Below, piece after piece: positions 1 through 7,806 of a stretch of DNA of 64,000 nt (positions are counted from its first letter, which is position 1; the number at the start of each line of letters is the position of its first letter). A program made the position numbers and the translations under genes. The notes under the pieces were generated by a model that saw only the letters and a program-made list of their open reading frames with translations, had not been told where the DNA came from and did not search any database. The DNA comes from Kribbella monticola (GTDB lineage Bacteria > Actinomycetota > Actinomycetes > Propionibacteriales > Kribbellaceae), in assembly GCF_003261635.1 (NCBI RefSeq), contig NZ_QFXK01000010.1:434001-498000 (forward strand), given 5' to 3'.

Positions 1-1
1 G

Positions 2-85
2 ATCGTTGTCATCGGCAACGTCGTGGAAGTGGCGAAGCTGGTGCAGGAAACGTCGGGGAACGCGGTGGAGCGCGAGCTCGGATGA
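2..85 (+). CDS. C-terminal end of an unidentified protein (5' truncated by window edge)
   Basis: An open frame runs from the window edge to a TGA and encodes about 27 residues beginning IVVIGNVVEVAKLV. Nearly all third codon positions are G or C, as in the coding genes around it, so it is probably the tail of a real gene. The beta-strand-like VVVIG segment resembles the end of uroporphyrinogen-III methyltransferase (SUMT) proteins, but this is too short to assign. The next gene starts 55 bases downstream on the same strand. Confidence 0.35.
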   Translation: MVVIGNVVEVAKLVQETSGNAVERELG

Positions 86-140
86 CGCCCTTCGTTCCAC
101 CGGCGATGGCCGGCGGCACCGCTGAGCAGCTGGTTCGCCG

Positions 141-965
141 ATGACGCTGGTTCCGGTCGAGGACGCGGCTGACGAACGGCTCGCCGACTACGTCCAGCTG
201 CGGGAGGTGAACCTGCGCCGGTTGCTCGAGGAGGAGCACGGGCTGTTCATCGCCGAGGGCGACAAGGTGATCCGGCGCGCGGCCGAAGCCGGGTACGAGC
301 CGCGGTCGTTCCTGCTCGCGCCGCGCTGGCTGGAGTCGCTGTCCGACGTACTGGAGAAGTGGCCCGCCGCACCCGTGTACGTCGTATCGGAAGAGCTGGC
401 CGAGCAGGTCACCGGATTCCACGTGCACCGGGGCGCGCTGGCGTCGTACCGGCGTCGGGCGCCGGAGTCGTTGGAGACCTTGCTCGACGGGTTGCCGGCC
501 GTTTCGCGGGTGGCGATTCTGGACGACATCGTCGATCACACCAACGTGGGCGCGGGTTTTCGAGCCGCCGCGGCGATGGGGGTCGACACGGTGCTGGTGA
601 CGCCGACGTGCGCCGATCCGCTGTACCGGCGGTCCGTGAAGGTGTCGATGGGGACCGTGTTCCAGGTGCCGTGGACGCGGTTGTCGTCGTGGCCGGGGGA
701 TCTGCAGGCGTTACAGGACCGGGGTTTCGTGGCCGCCGCCTTCGCGTTGACCGACGACTCGGTCAGCCTGGACGAGCTGGCGGCTGCTCATCACGATCGA
801 CTGGCCTTGATCTTCGGTACGGAGGGGCACGGCCTCAAGCGGCATGTGCTCGATCGGGCCGACGTGACGGTTCGCATCCCGATGGCCGGCGGCGTCGACT
901 CCCTCAACGTCGCCTCCTCCGCAGCCGTGGCCTTCTACGCCACCCGCCCAGCCGGCGCGAAATAG
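141..965 (+). CDS. SpoU/TrmH-family RNA 2'-O-methyltransferase
   Basis: A 274-residue SPOUT-class methyltransferase expected to methylate a ribose 2'-OH in rRNA or tRNA using S-adenosylmethionine. The N-terminal part (about residues 15-105) looks like the substrate-binding domain seen in rRNA members. The C-terminal SPOUT knot carries the three family motifs: N135...R141 in NVGAGFRAAAAMG, IFGTEGHGL at 224-232, and IPMAGGVDSLNVASSAAVAF at 246-265. Length and order are typical of full-length actinobacterial members. The RNA target cannot be told from sequence. ATG start chosen because the family motif spacing is complete from there; no clear Shine-Dalgarno (SD) is visible. Confidence 0.88.
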   Translation: MTLVPVEDAADERLADYVQLREVNLRRLLEEEHGLFIAEGDKVIRRAAEAGYEPRSFLLAPRWLESLSDVLEKWPAAPVYVVSEELAEQVTGFHVHRGALASYRRRAPESLETLLDGLPAVSRVAILDDIVDHTNVGAGFRAAAAMGVDTVLVTPTCADPLYRRSVKVSMGTVFQVPWTRLSSWPGDLQALQDRGFVAAAFALTDDSVSLDELAAAHHDRLALIFGTEGHGLKRHVLDRADVTVRIPMAGGVDSLNVASSAAVAFYATRPAGAK

Positions 966-1087
966 CCGCGCAGACAGATCGCCAGTGACGTCGTCGAGCG
1001 TGACCGGCCGCCTTGGCGGAGATCCGCTCGGCGTACCGGTCATTGCGGCAGCTTGTCGGCGGAAATGCGCTGGACGGGCGTGATGGG

Positions 1088-1654
1088 ATGACCAGCGTGC
1101 AGAAAGTCGTCTTGATCACCGGAATGCAGGCCGCCGGAAAGTCCACCATTGCGCCGCTGCTCGCCGCCCGCCTCGGCCCACCGGCCGCCACCGTCGACGG
1201 AGACGTCTACTACCACGCGGTCGTCGCGGGCGCCGCCGTGATGACGCCCGACCCGTCGCCCGAAGCGCTTCGCCAGCTCCAACTCCGGTACGACGCCAGC
1301 GCGCTCGTGGCACGCCACTACCTCGCGGCCGGATTCGATTTCGTCTGCTCCGACATCATCCTCGGCGAGTACGTCGCCCGCTGGCTCGACTCGTTCGAAG
1401 GCGTCGCCGAGCCCCACCTCGTAGTACTGACTCCGTCGGTCGACTCGATCGTCGCGCGAGAACTCGCCCGCGGCTCGAACTCCTATCGCGGTTGGCAAGG
1501 CCCTGGAATGACCCTGGCCGACGCCGTACAGGCACTCCAAGAAGGGCTCAAGGACATCCCGCCGCGAGGTCTCTGGGTCGACACCACCGGCCAGACCGCT
1601 GAGGAATCGGTTGCCGCGATCCTCGCGGACGGCCTTGAGGCCGCCCGCTGGTGA
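1088..1654 (+). CDS. P-loop kinase-like NTPase (AAA/zeta-toxin/chloramphenicol phosphotransferase-like)
   Basis: A 188-residue soluble protein with a Walker A motif GMQAAGKST at residues 12-20, followed by a DGD segment at about 38 and a VCSD segment near 95. This is the layout of small phosphotransferase-type P-loop kinases. The conserved C-terminal phrase YRGWQGPGMTLADAVQAL recurs in uncharacterised actinobacterial AAA proteins. A longer frame from an upstream GTG exists, but the ATG at 1088 puts the Walker A at the expected distance from the N-terminus. It is convergent with the deformylase gene, one base apart. Substrate unknown. Confidence 0.7.
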   Translation: MTSVQKVVLITGMQAAGKSTIAPLLAARLGPPAATVDGDVYYHAVVAGAAVMTPDPSPEALRQLQLRYDASALVARHYLAAGFDFVCSDIILGEYVARWLDSFEGVAEPHLVVLTPSVDSIVARELARGSNSYRGWQGPGMTLADAVQALQEGLKDIPPRGLWVDTTGQTAEESVAAILADGLEAARW

Positions 1655-1655
1655 G

Positions 1656-2261
1656 TCAGGCGTTGAGGCCCTCGTCGGAGTGTTCTTCGGCGTTGAGCAT
1701 GGGGGAGACCGGCCAGTCGGCGGGGTAGTCGGGGGCCAGTTCCTCGGCTTCGGCGAAGAGGCGTTTGCGGTACTTGCGGGAGAGGCGGTCGCCGAAGACC
1801 GTGCCCTGGGTGTGGTCCGTCTCGTGCTGCAGGCAACGGGCGAGCAGGCCGGTGCCTTCGTAGGAGACCGGGTTGTTGTTCTCGTCGACGCCGGTGACGC
1901 GGGCCCAGTCGGGACGGGCGCACTTGGTGAAGGCGCCGGGCAGTGACAGGCAGCCTTCCTCGCCCTCGTCGAGCTTGCGGTCCTTGCCCTCGGGCAGCTC
2001 GAGCTTCGGGTTGCAGACGACGCCCTGGTGGCGGTTGCCGTCCTTGTCGGGGCAGTCGAAGACGAACAGCTGCAGGTCGACGCCGACCTGGTTCGCGGCC
2101 AGTCCGACACCCTCGGCGGCGTTCATGGTCGCGACCATGTCGGCGACCAGCTGGTGCAGTTCCTCGCCGAACTCGGTGACGGGCTTGTTCACATGGTGCA
2201 TCGGCTCTTCACCCCACCGGGTGATCGGCAGCACGGAACCGTTCGTCGGAAGCGTAGACAT
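1656..2261 (-). CDS. def: Peptide deformylase
   Basis: Removes the N-formyl group from nascent proteins. All three family motifs are present: GVGLAANQVG (51-60), EEGCLSLPG with the metal-binding Cys (101-109), and HETDH (146-150), the HExxH that supplies two metal ligands and the catalytic Glu. At 201 residues it is a normal-length actinobacterial enzyme with a slightly extended C-terminus. A TAGGAT -10 box ends seven bases before the ATG, suggesting a leaderless transcript. The downstream neighbour is the convergent kinase-like gene. Confidence 0.95.
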   Translation of the reverse strand: MSTLPTNGSVLPITRWGEEPMHHVNKPVTEFGEELHQLVADMVATMNAAEGVGLAANQVGVDLQLFVFDCPDKDGNRHQGVVCNPKLELPEGKDRKLDEGEEGCLSLPGAFTKCARPDWARVTGVDENNNPVSYEGTGLLARCLQHETDHTQGTVFGDRLSRKYRKRLFAEAEELAPDYPADWPVSPMLNAEEHSDEGLNA

Positions 2262-2268
2262 GCCCGAA

Positions 2269-2274
2269 ATCCTA
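2269..2274 (-). promoter_or_regulatory. Probable -10 box of def (leaderless)
   Basis: On the minus strand TAGGAT is followed by seven bases and then the ATG of the deformylase gene. It fits the actinobacterial TANNNT -10 consensus, and the spacing places the transcription start at or next to the start codon. No convincing -35 was found. Confidence 0.5.
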
Positions 2275-2288
2275 TCCAGCCACCCCGT

Positions 2289-2333
2289 CCACTCTCCGCC
2301 AGCACCCCGAAGCGAAGGCTGGCGGAGGAGTGG
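2289..2333 (-). terminator. Strong hairpin downstream of the LLM oxidoreductase gene
   Basis: Arms 2289-2303 and 2318-2333 pair over 15 bases with a single bulge, around a 14-base loop. It lies between the stop of the LLM gene (2396) and the start of def (2261), both on the minus strand. It is probably an intrinsic terminator without a T-run, which is common in actinobacteria. Confidence 0.55.
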
Positions 2334-2395
2334 TCAGCACATCCACTCACCGCAGGTGGTGCGTTCCAGCACCGCCGATGGTGGAGGAGCCCTGG

Positions 2396-3211
2396 TCAGG
2401 CCTTGTTGACGTCGTTGCGCCAGGCCACCCAGTCGCGGAGGAGGCCGAGGTCGTAGTCGGGGCCGGAGACGCTGACGGTGAACAGCCGGGTGCCGACGTC
2501 GAGGAGCGACTTGCCGATCTGATCCGGAGTCTTCGTCCCGACGCCGGTGGAGCGCTCGATCTCGCCCGGATCGCGGCCGATCGTCTTGCAGTGCTCGTCC
2601 AGTACGGCGTGCTTGTGCGCGATCGTCTCGGCGTCGCCGAAGCCGTGCCAGATGTTCGCGTGCTGAGCGACCAGCTTCAGCGTCTTCTTCTCACCGCCAC
2701 CACCGATCAGCACGGGGATGTCGCGGGTCGGAGCCGGGTTGAGCTTGGTCCAGCGCTGCTCGATCCGCGGCAGGGCCTCGCCGAGCGCGTCCAGCCGCCC
2801 GCCCGCAGTACCGAACTCGTAGCCGTACTCGTCGTAGTCGCGCTCGAACCAGCCCGATCCGATCCCGAGGATCAGCCGGCCGTCGCTGATGTGGTCGACA
2901 GTTCGCGCCATGTCGGCGAGCAGATCGGGATTGCGGTACGAGTTGCAGGTCACCAGCGCGCCGATCTCGACCCGCTCGGTCGCCTCGGCCCAGGCGGCCA
3001 GCATCGTCCAGCACTCGAAGTGCAGGCCGTCGGGCTCGCCGGACAACGGATAGAAGTGGTCCCAGTTGAACGCCACGTCGACCCCGATCTCCTCGGCAGC
3101 CGCCACGGTGCGCCGGATGTCGGCGTACGAGGCGTGCTGGGGCTGGACCTGGAGGCCGATCCGGACCGGGAAGGCGCTATACGGACGGGGCGTTGCGTCG
3201 GTCGATGTCAT
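2396..3211 (-). CDS. LLM-class (luciferase-like) F420-dependent oxidoreductase
   Basis: A 271-residue TIM-barrel oxidoreductase of the bacterial luciferase-like family; many actinobacterial members use reduced F420 rather than FMN. Typical family phrases are visible: the N-terminal strand RIGLQVQPQ, FNWDHFYPL near residue 49, the core VDHISDGRLILGIGSGWFERDYDEYG, and IPVLIGGGGEKKTLKLVAQHANIWH. It is slightly shorter than average but complete. Substrate unknown. A TAGGCT box seven bases before the ATG supports this start. It is divergent from the radical SAM gene and is not obviously part of that locus. Confidence 0.85.
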   Translation of the reverse strand: MTSTDATPRPYSAFPVRIGLQVQPQHASYADIRRTVAAAEEIGVDVAFNWDHFYPLSGEPDGLHFECWTMLAAWAEATERVEIGALVTCNSYRNPDLLADMARTVDHISDGRLILGIGSGWFERDYDEYGYEFGTAGGRLDALGEALPRIEQRWTKLNPAPTRDIPVLIGGGGEKKTLKLVAQHANIWHGFGDAETIAHKHAVLDEHCKTIGRDPGEIERSTGVGTKTPDQIGKSLLDVGTRLFTVSVSGPDYDLGLLRDWVAWRNDVNKA

Positions 3212-3218
3212 GACCTGA

Positions 3219-3224
3219 AGCCTA
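3219..3224 (-). promoter_or_regulatory. Probable -10 box of the LLM gene (leaderless)
   Basis: Minus-strand TAGGCT, seven bases before the ATG at 3211, matches the TANNNT -10 pattern seen before several other genes in this window. The -35 region is not convincing. Confidence 0.5.
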
Positions 3225-3325
3225 TACGCCGTTGCGGAGGATCCTCCGGTACGGCCACGATCCGGGCGCGCGTAACGGATCTGGTCTACGGTCGATGTAG
3301 CTGGCGAGGGGGAGGGGCCTTCAGC

Positions 3326-3355
3326 ATGCGCAAAAGTCGACTGGGTGGGCGGTAG
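3326..3355 (+). CDS. Possible nine-codon leader ORF before the radical SAM gene
   Basis: ATG at 3326 is preceded by a purine-rich ribosome-binding sequence (gagggggagggg, about 3307-3318), stronger than anything in front of the GTG at 3358. The frame encodes MRKSRLGGR and stops at 3353-3355, two bases before the GTG start of the radical SAM gene. This arrangement would allow translational coupling. Alternatively, the radical SAM protein may really start here through an unnoticed frameshift. Too short to judge by codon use. Confidence 0.3.
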   Translation: MRKSRLGGR

Positions 3356-3357
3356 CG

Positions 3358-4455
3358 GTGCGAATTCTGCCCGTACGGCCCTGGGCGGACAGGGCCCGGC
3401 TTGCCGTGTTCTTCAGCAGGCTCGCCGTCAAGGAGCATCTCCGTCCGTCCTTGCACGTCAAGCCACTGGCGGCCGAGCTGTTCCTGACCGACAACTGCAA
3501 CTTGAAATGTGTCAGCTGTGCCTGCTGGCGAACTGTCACCCGCAAGGAGCTCGACGGCGCGGAGTGGCGCGACGTCATCGACCAGCTCGCCGCGCTCGGC
3601 ATCGTCAAGGCCAACTTCACCGGCGGCGAACCGCTGCTGCGCCGGGACGCCCCAGAGCTGATGGCCTATGCCTACAGCCGCGGCATCCGCAACCTGCACG
3701 TCAACACCAACGCGGTGCTGCTCGACGAAAGACGCCGTACTGCGGTGCTCGACGCCGGCGTCCGTAGTTTCAACATCTCGGTCGACGGACCGGACGCCGA
3801 GATCCACGAGCGGGTCCGCGGCGTCGAGGGCTCGTTCGACAAGACGATCGGACGGCTGACCGAACTCGTCGAGGAGCGCGCGCGGCTGAAGCTCCGGGTC
3901 CGGATGAATTTCACCGTGATGCGCTCCAACATCGAGTCGCTGCCGGACATGATGCGGCTCGCGCAACGGTTGAAGGTCCAGCTCTACCTGAACCTCGCGA
4001 CCGACCGCACCTTCCTGTTCCGTGCCGGCCAAGTGACGCTGGAGACGAGGATCGGCACCGAGCAGATCAACGCCGTGCTCGCCGAGGTGGAACAGTTGCT
4101 TCGAGCCGATGGCCGGTATCTGCCGCACTTCTCCGAACTCTGCTACCTGCGAAGGCATTTCGACGACGTACTGCAGTCGGACCTGCCGTGTGCCGAGTCG
4201 CAGCTCAAGCTGATGATCCATTCCACCGGTGAGGTCGGTGGTTGCTGGGCCCACGATGCCCACGACAACGTCCGGGAGAAGTCGATCGCCGAGATCATCG
4301 ACAGCCGGCGCTATCGCGACGACCACGACCGGTTCTTCACCAAGGACTGCAAAGGGTGCGGCAGCAACTATGCGCTGAACCTCGCCTGGCGGCCGAGCAG
4401 CCACGTCGACAACCTGCTCTGGCACGCGGGCCTGCGCAGCCTCGCGGCTTCATGA
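3358..4455 (+). CDS. Radical SAM protein with SPASM/Twitch-like C-terminal cysteines
   Basis: A 365-residue radical SAM enzyme. The CX3CX2C cluster motif is C47-C51-C54 (DNCNLKCVSC), followed by the SAM-contacting NFTGGEPLLR near residue 83 and the barrel strand FNISVDGPD. The C-terminus has four further cysteines (C278, C296, C331, C334) spaced like a SPASM or Twitch auxiliary Fe-S cluster domain. The start is GTG with no good SD of its own, but a nine-codon ORF ends just upstream. The gene overlaps the following methyltransferase by four bases (ATGA), so the two are probably co-translated. Related proteins occur in glycan and natural-product clusters; the substrate is unknown. Confidence 0.82.
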   Translation: MRILPVRPWADRARLAVFFSRLAVKEHLRPSLHVKPLAAELFLTDNCNLKCVSCACWRTVTRKELDGAEWRDVIDQLAALGIVKANFTGGEPLLRRDAPELMAYAYSRGIRNLHVNTNAVLLDERRRTAVLDAGVRSFNISVDGPDAEIHERVRGVEGSFDKTIGRLTELVEERARLKLRVRMNFTVMRSNIESLPDMMRLAQRLKVQLYLNLATDRTFLFRAGQVTLETRIGTEQINAVLAEVEQLLRADGRYLPHFSELCYLRRHFDDVLQSDLPCAESQLKLMIHSTGEVGGCWAHDAHDNVREKSIAEIIDSRRYRDDHDRFFTKDCKGCGSNYALNLAWRPSSHVDNLLWHAGLRSLAAS

Positions 4456-5222
4456 GATCGTCCGCCTCCCTGTACGACGCGCTCGCGCCGACGTACGAGG
4501 ATCACTTCATGGCACCGCATCGCAAGGCGTACGACGACCTCGCGTGGGAAGCGTGCCGCGAGGCCATCGGTACGACGCCTGGTCTGGTGATCGACGTCGG
4601 CTGTGGCGTCGGCCGTTGGTCGCGCCGTTTCGTCGACCAGGGGCATCGGGTGGTCGGGATCGAACCAGCGCTCGGGATGTCCGACCGGGCCGCACTCCTG
4701 CAAGGCGAAAACTTCACCGTGCTTCGCGATCGGGTCGAGCACGTCGAACTGGAGACCGGAGCGGCGGACGCTGTCGTTGCCATGGGCTCCTTGCAGTACA
4801 CGGCCGATCCGGCGGCGGCCATTGCCCGGTGCGCCACCTGGCTCAAGCCGGGCGGTGTGCTGTGCGTGCTGGTCGACTCCCTGTTCGGCCTGGTGGTCGA
4901 GTTGATGCGTGCCGACCGAACCAGCGAGGCGCTGCAAAGGCTGTACACCCGGCTCGGTGTCTGGCGCATCGACGACCAGGAGGCCGATCTCCACCTACTC
5001 GACGCCGGCACGCTGGGCGACGCCTTCAAACAGGCAGGCCTGGAAGTGCTCAGTACTGCGGGGTTGCTGGTCGGCGCCAGCCTCATCGGCCGCGACGACT
5101 TGGTGGCTGCTCTGACTGCCGACTACGACCGCCAACTCTCGCAAGAGCGCGCGTTGGCCAACTGTCGAGAGCTCGCCGATCTCGGCAAACAGTTGCTGGT
5201 CATCGGTCGCCGGACTGCATGA
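4452..5222 (+). CDS. Class I SAM-dependent methyltransferase
   Basis: A 256-residue methyltransferase with the nucleotide-binding motif VIDVGCGVGRWSRRF (around residues 46-60), the acidic GIEP strand end, the motif LQYTADPAAAIARCATWLKPGG, and a variable C-terminal helical cap. Its ATG overlaps the stop codon of the radical SAM gene, so the two probably act together. Its 3' end overlaps the convergent epimerase/aminotransferase gene by 23 bases. Substrate unknown; a sugar or lipid-linked sugar is inferred from context only. Confidence 0.82.
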   Translation: MRSSASLYDALAPTYEDHFMAPHRKAYDDLAWEACREAIGTTPGLVIDVGCGVGRWSRRFVDQGHRVVGIEPALGMSDRAALLQGENFTVLRDRVEHVELETGAADAVVAMGSLQYTADPAAAIARCATWLKPGGVLCVLVDSLFGLVVELMRADRTSEALQRLYTRLGVWRIDDQEADLHLLDAGTLGDAFKQAGLEVLSTAGLLVGASLIGRDDLVAALTADYDRQLSQERALANCRELADLGKQLLVIGRRTA

Positions 5223-7248
5223 TTCCCAGTACTGCGCAGACGACGCGCTCGGCGTCGGCCGGGTTGAGCTCGGACGACATCGGCAGTGCGAGTACCTCGT
5301 CGGCCAGTGTTTCGGTCACTGGCAGCTCAACGGCTGGTTCAGCGAGGCTTTGCCAGTCTTCCCGGTGCAGAACAGGCGCGTAGTACGGCTTGGTGCCGAT
5401 GCCTCGACGGCCGAGTTTTTCAGCAAGCCGGTCTCGGTCGGGGAATCGTGCGACCCAGTGAACCCACGCGTGCTGGTCGCCGGGCCTCACCTCTTGAGGA
5501 ACCGCTAGCGGCGATAGCTCGGCATACGCTTCGGCCACTCGCTGCCGCCTTTCGACGAGAACGTCCAGGCGCTCGACGAGATCCACCGCGGCGGCGGCAT
5601 GTACCTCACCGAGCATCGAGGAGCGGGTCCAGTCGATCGGCCTGACCAACCTGTGCAGGCGATCGGTGGGGACGACGACGAAGCCGCCGGCTCCGGCAGC
5701 CGAGACCACCTTCGCAAAGCTCATCGAGAACGAGTGGGCGTCGGCCTGCGTGCCGACCGGCCGCCCGTTGGAGGTGCTGCCGAGGGCAGCGGCCGAGTCG
5801 GCGACCAGCTGTACGCCGTACCGGCTGCAGATCGTGCGGAGTGCTGGGTAGTCAGCCGGTGCGCCAAGGGTGTCGACGGCAACGACCAGGCTCACATCGC
5901 CTGGTGACAAGGAGGTTTCGAGGCAGACCGGATCCAGCGTCCAGGTCAACGGATCGACGTCGCAGAAGCGAAGCTTGTAGCCGAGTTGCGCTATTGCTTC
6001 AGCAGTGGCTACGAAAGTGAAGGAGGGCAGTACGGCGACTTGTCGGGGCGAGGCAGGTCCCGCTACGGCCAGTACGGCGAGACGCAGCGCCGCAGTACCC
6101 GATGCCGTTGCCAGCAAGGTGTGCTGGTCGGTCAGCTCAAGTCGATCGGACAGCAACTCGGTCAGCCTGGTGGTCACTGGACCACCACTCTTCAGTACGC
6201 CGGTTTGCAGCGCTGCGGCGGATCGTGCGGCCACGACGTCGGGGGCGAACGGGAGCGGTGGAACGACCACTGGAAGGGGTTGGAGATGTGACTCTGTCTC
6301 GTTGGCGAGGTTTCGAACGAACGTGCGTAACGTGGCGTCGAGGTGTTCGTCCTCGACGACATCGAGCATGCGGAGGAAGGGCTTGACGTCAAGGTCGCCG
6401 TTGCTGTCCTCCGCAGGTGAAGGCATCACTTGCACCGGCACATCGAGTTCGAGCTCGTCGAGCACGAGTTTGGCCAGGTCGGTGAGGCGCAGCTTGCCGG
6501 TGCCTGCGTTGAGCAGCCCGGCCGCGTCTTCCCGTAGTACGGCCTCGGCCAGGTCGCTTGCGGCGACGAAGGTTCGGACGCTGTCGGTGACGCGGATCGG
6601 CAGGCCGACGAGGGCGCGTCGGGTGATGCGGGCAACGACACGGTCCTGACCTCGGCCGAACAGGTTGGCCGCGCGGAAGATTGTCAGCCGGTTGGCCGGA
6701 ACCACCGAAGCGACGAGGAGTTCCTGGGCTCGTTTCGCCAGGCCGTAGACCCAGCGACCGGACGGGTCGGCTTCGGCGAGTTCGCGACACAGCGCCGCGG
6801 CGATCCAAGGTGGGCAGGGATTGCGGGCGAGCTGGATCGCTTCCTCGCACCAGTCAGCGAGGGTGGCGTCATCCAGCGGAAGCTCACCGGCTGTGTGCTC
6901 CGCGAGTGGAGGCGGCGCGGTCCCGTAGACCTCGGCGGACGAGACCAACGCGACGTCTCTGTCCGCCAGGGCGGGTAGCAATCTCGCCGTGGTCAAGGCG
7001 TTGTCGAGCACGAGCCGCCACGGATGCGCCGAGCGCGGATCGCTGTTGCCGGCCAGGAGAACCACGCGTCCACCGGGAAGGTCGGGCGGATCGGTCAGCA
7101 GCTCGAGCTGGTAGAACTCGCTGGTGTGCGAAGGCGGCCGCCGATCGACGACGACGACCTGGCGACCCGACGTACGGGCGTGGTCACGCACTGCCGAGCC
7201 GACGAACCCCGATCCACCGACTAGCACCACCGGCTGGGTTCTGGCCAT
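5200..7248 (-). CDS. Fusion of NAD-dependent sugar epimerase/dehydratase and DegT/DnrJ/EryC1 PLP aminotransferase
   Basis: A 682-residue two-domain protein. Residues 1 to about 310 are an extended SDR: VGGSGFVGS at 10-18 binds the dinucleotide, SSAEVYG lies at 103-109, and the YxxxK pair is Y168/K172. Residues about 330-682 are a sugar aminotransferase: TASGTAALRLA near 381, PSFTFVATAEA near 408, D484 positioned to contact the PLP ring, and K513 in SFAKVVSAAGAGGF as the PLP lysine. Together they could oxidise or dehydrate a nucleotide sugar and transaminate the keto product. The ATG at 7248 has a G-rich ribosome site and is the start that puts the Rossmann motif at the N-terminus. The two activities are usually encoded by separate genes. 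Confidence 0.83.
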   Translation of the reverse strand: MARTQPVVLVGGSGFVGSAVRDHARTSGRQVVVVDRRPPSHTSEFYQLELLTDPPDLPGGRVVLLAGNSDPRSAHPWRLVLDNALTTARLLPALADRDVALVSSAEVYGTAPPPLAEHTAGELPLDDATLADWCEEAIQLARNPCPPWIAAALCRELAEADPSGRWVYGLAKRAQELLVASVVPANRLTIFRAANLFGRGQDRVVARITRRALVGLPIRVTDSVRTFVAASDLAEAVLREDAAGLLNAGTGKLRLTDLAKLVLDELELDVPVQVMPSPAEDSNGDLDVKPFLRMLDVVEDEHLDATLRTFVRNLANETESHLQPLPVVVPPLPFAPDVVAARSAAALQTGVLKSGGPVTTRLTELLSDRLELTDQHTLLATASGTAALRLAVLAVAGPASPRQVAVLPSFTFVATAEAIAQLGYKLRFCDVDPLTWTLDPVCLETSLSPGDVSLVVAVDTLGAPADYPALRTICSRYGVQLVADSAAALGSTSNGRPVGTQADAHSFSMSFAKVVSAAGAGGFVVVPTDRLHRLVRPIDWTRSSMLGEVHAAAAVDLVERLDVLVERRQRVAEAYAELSPLAVPQEVRPGDQHAWVHWVARFPDRDRLAEKLGRRGIGTKPYYAPVLHREDWQSLAEPAVELPVTETLADEVLALPMSSELNPADAERVVCAVLGIMQSGDR

Positions 7249-7329
7249 GACTCGGTTCCCCCTGGATCCCCTCCGCGGCCGGCCCCCCGATGCCGCGTTC
7301 CGGGAACTGTAACCGTTGCCGATCCCGAT

Positions 7330-7335
7330 TACCAT
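7330..7335 (+). promoter_or_regulatory. Probable -10 box of the Alg14/PssD-like gene (leaderless)
   Basis: TACCAT followed by six bases and the ATG at 7342. It fits the TANNNT -10 pattern and the leaderless spacing seen at other genes here. No clear -35. Confidence 0.4.
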
Positions 7336-7341
7336 GACGGG

Positions 7342-7806
7342 ATGACGCAGGGGGGCCGGCGGACGTTGTTGGTGTCGAGCAGCGGGGGAGTGCTGCTCGA
7401 TGTGCTTGCGTTGCGCCCGTGGTGGCGCAATCACCAGGTGTCGTGGGTGGCGGTGAAGGCGCCGGACACGGCCGAGTTGCTTGCCGCGTACGACGTTCGC
7501 TGGGAGCCCGAGCTTCGGCCTCGCGACCTCGGCACGCTGGTGCGATCGGTGCTGCGCGCCCGGTCGACCTTGCGCAGTTGTCGCATCGAGCTCGTCGTTT
7601 CGGCTGGGAGCGGAGTGGCCGTGCCGTACTTCGTGGCCGCGCGGCTGGCCGGAGTACCGGCTGTGTGGGTGGAGACGTTCAACGTGATCGGCAAGCCCGG
7701 TCTGGCGGCTCGGTTTTGCGCGGCGTTGGCGAGTCAGGTGGTGGTTCAGCATCCTGAGTTGCTGGCGCGGCACCGTCGCGCTGTGAACGTCGGTGAACTC
7801 TATTGA
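7342..7806 (+). CDS. Alg14/PssD-like glycosyltransferase subunit
   Basis: A 154-residue protein like the membrane-anchoring, acceptor-binding half of two-part GT28-type glycosyltransferases (Alg14 in eukaryotes, PssD in rhizobia). Visible features are the N-terminal LLVSSSGGVLLDVLAL strand-loop, the central ELVVSAGSGVAVPYFVAARL motif, and VETFNVIGKPGLAARF, which matches the ESxxRvxxpsltgrl-type region of the family. The following gene starts inside its stop codon and encodes the matching Alg13/PssE half, exactly the known pairing. It should transfer a sugar from a nucleotide donor to a lipid-linked acceptor at the inner membrane face. Confidence 0.78.
   Translation: MTQGGRRTLLVSSSGGVLLDVLALRPWWRNHQVSWVAVKAPDTAELLAAYDVRWEPELRPRDLGTLVRSVLRARSTLRSCRIELVVSAGSGVAVPYFVAARLAGVPAVWVETFNVIGKPGLAARFCAALASQVVVQHPELLARHRRAVNVGELY

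Noticed and set aside
7249..7773. Upstream extension of the epimerase/aminotransferase fusion
   Set aside because: It would run antisense through the Alg14-like gene and move the Rossmann GxxGxxG motif far from the N-terminus; the ATG at 7248 has a ribosome site.
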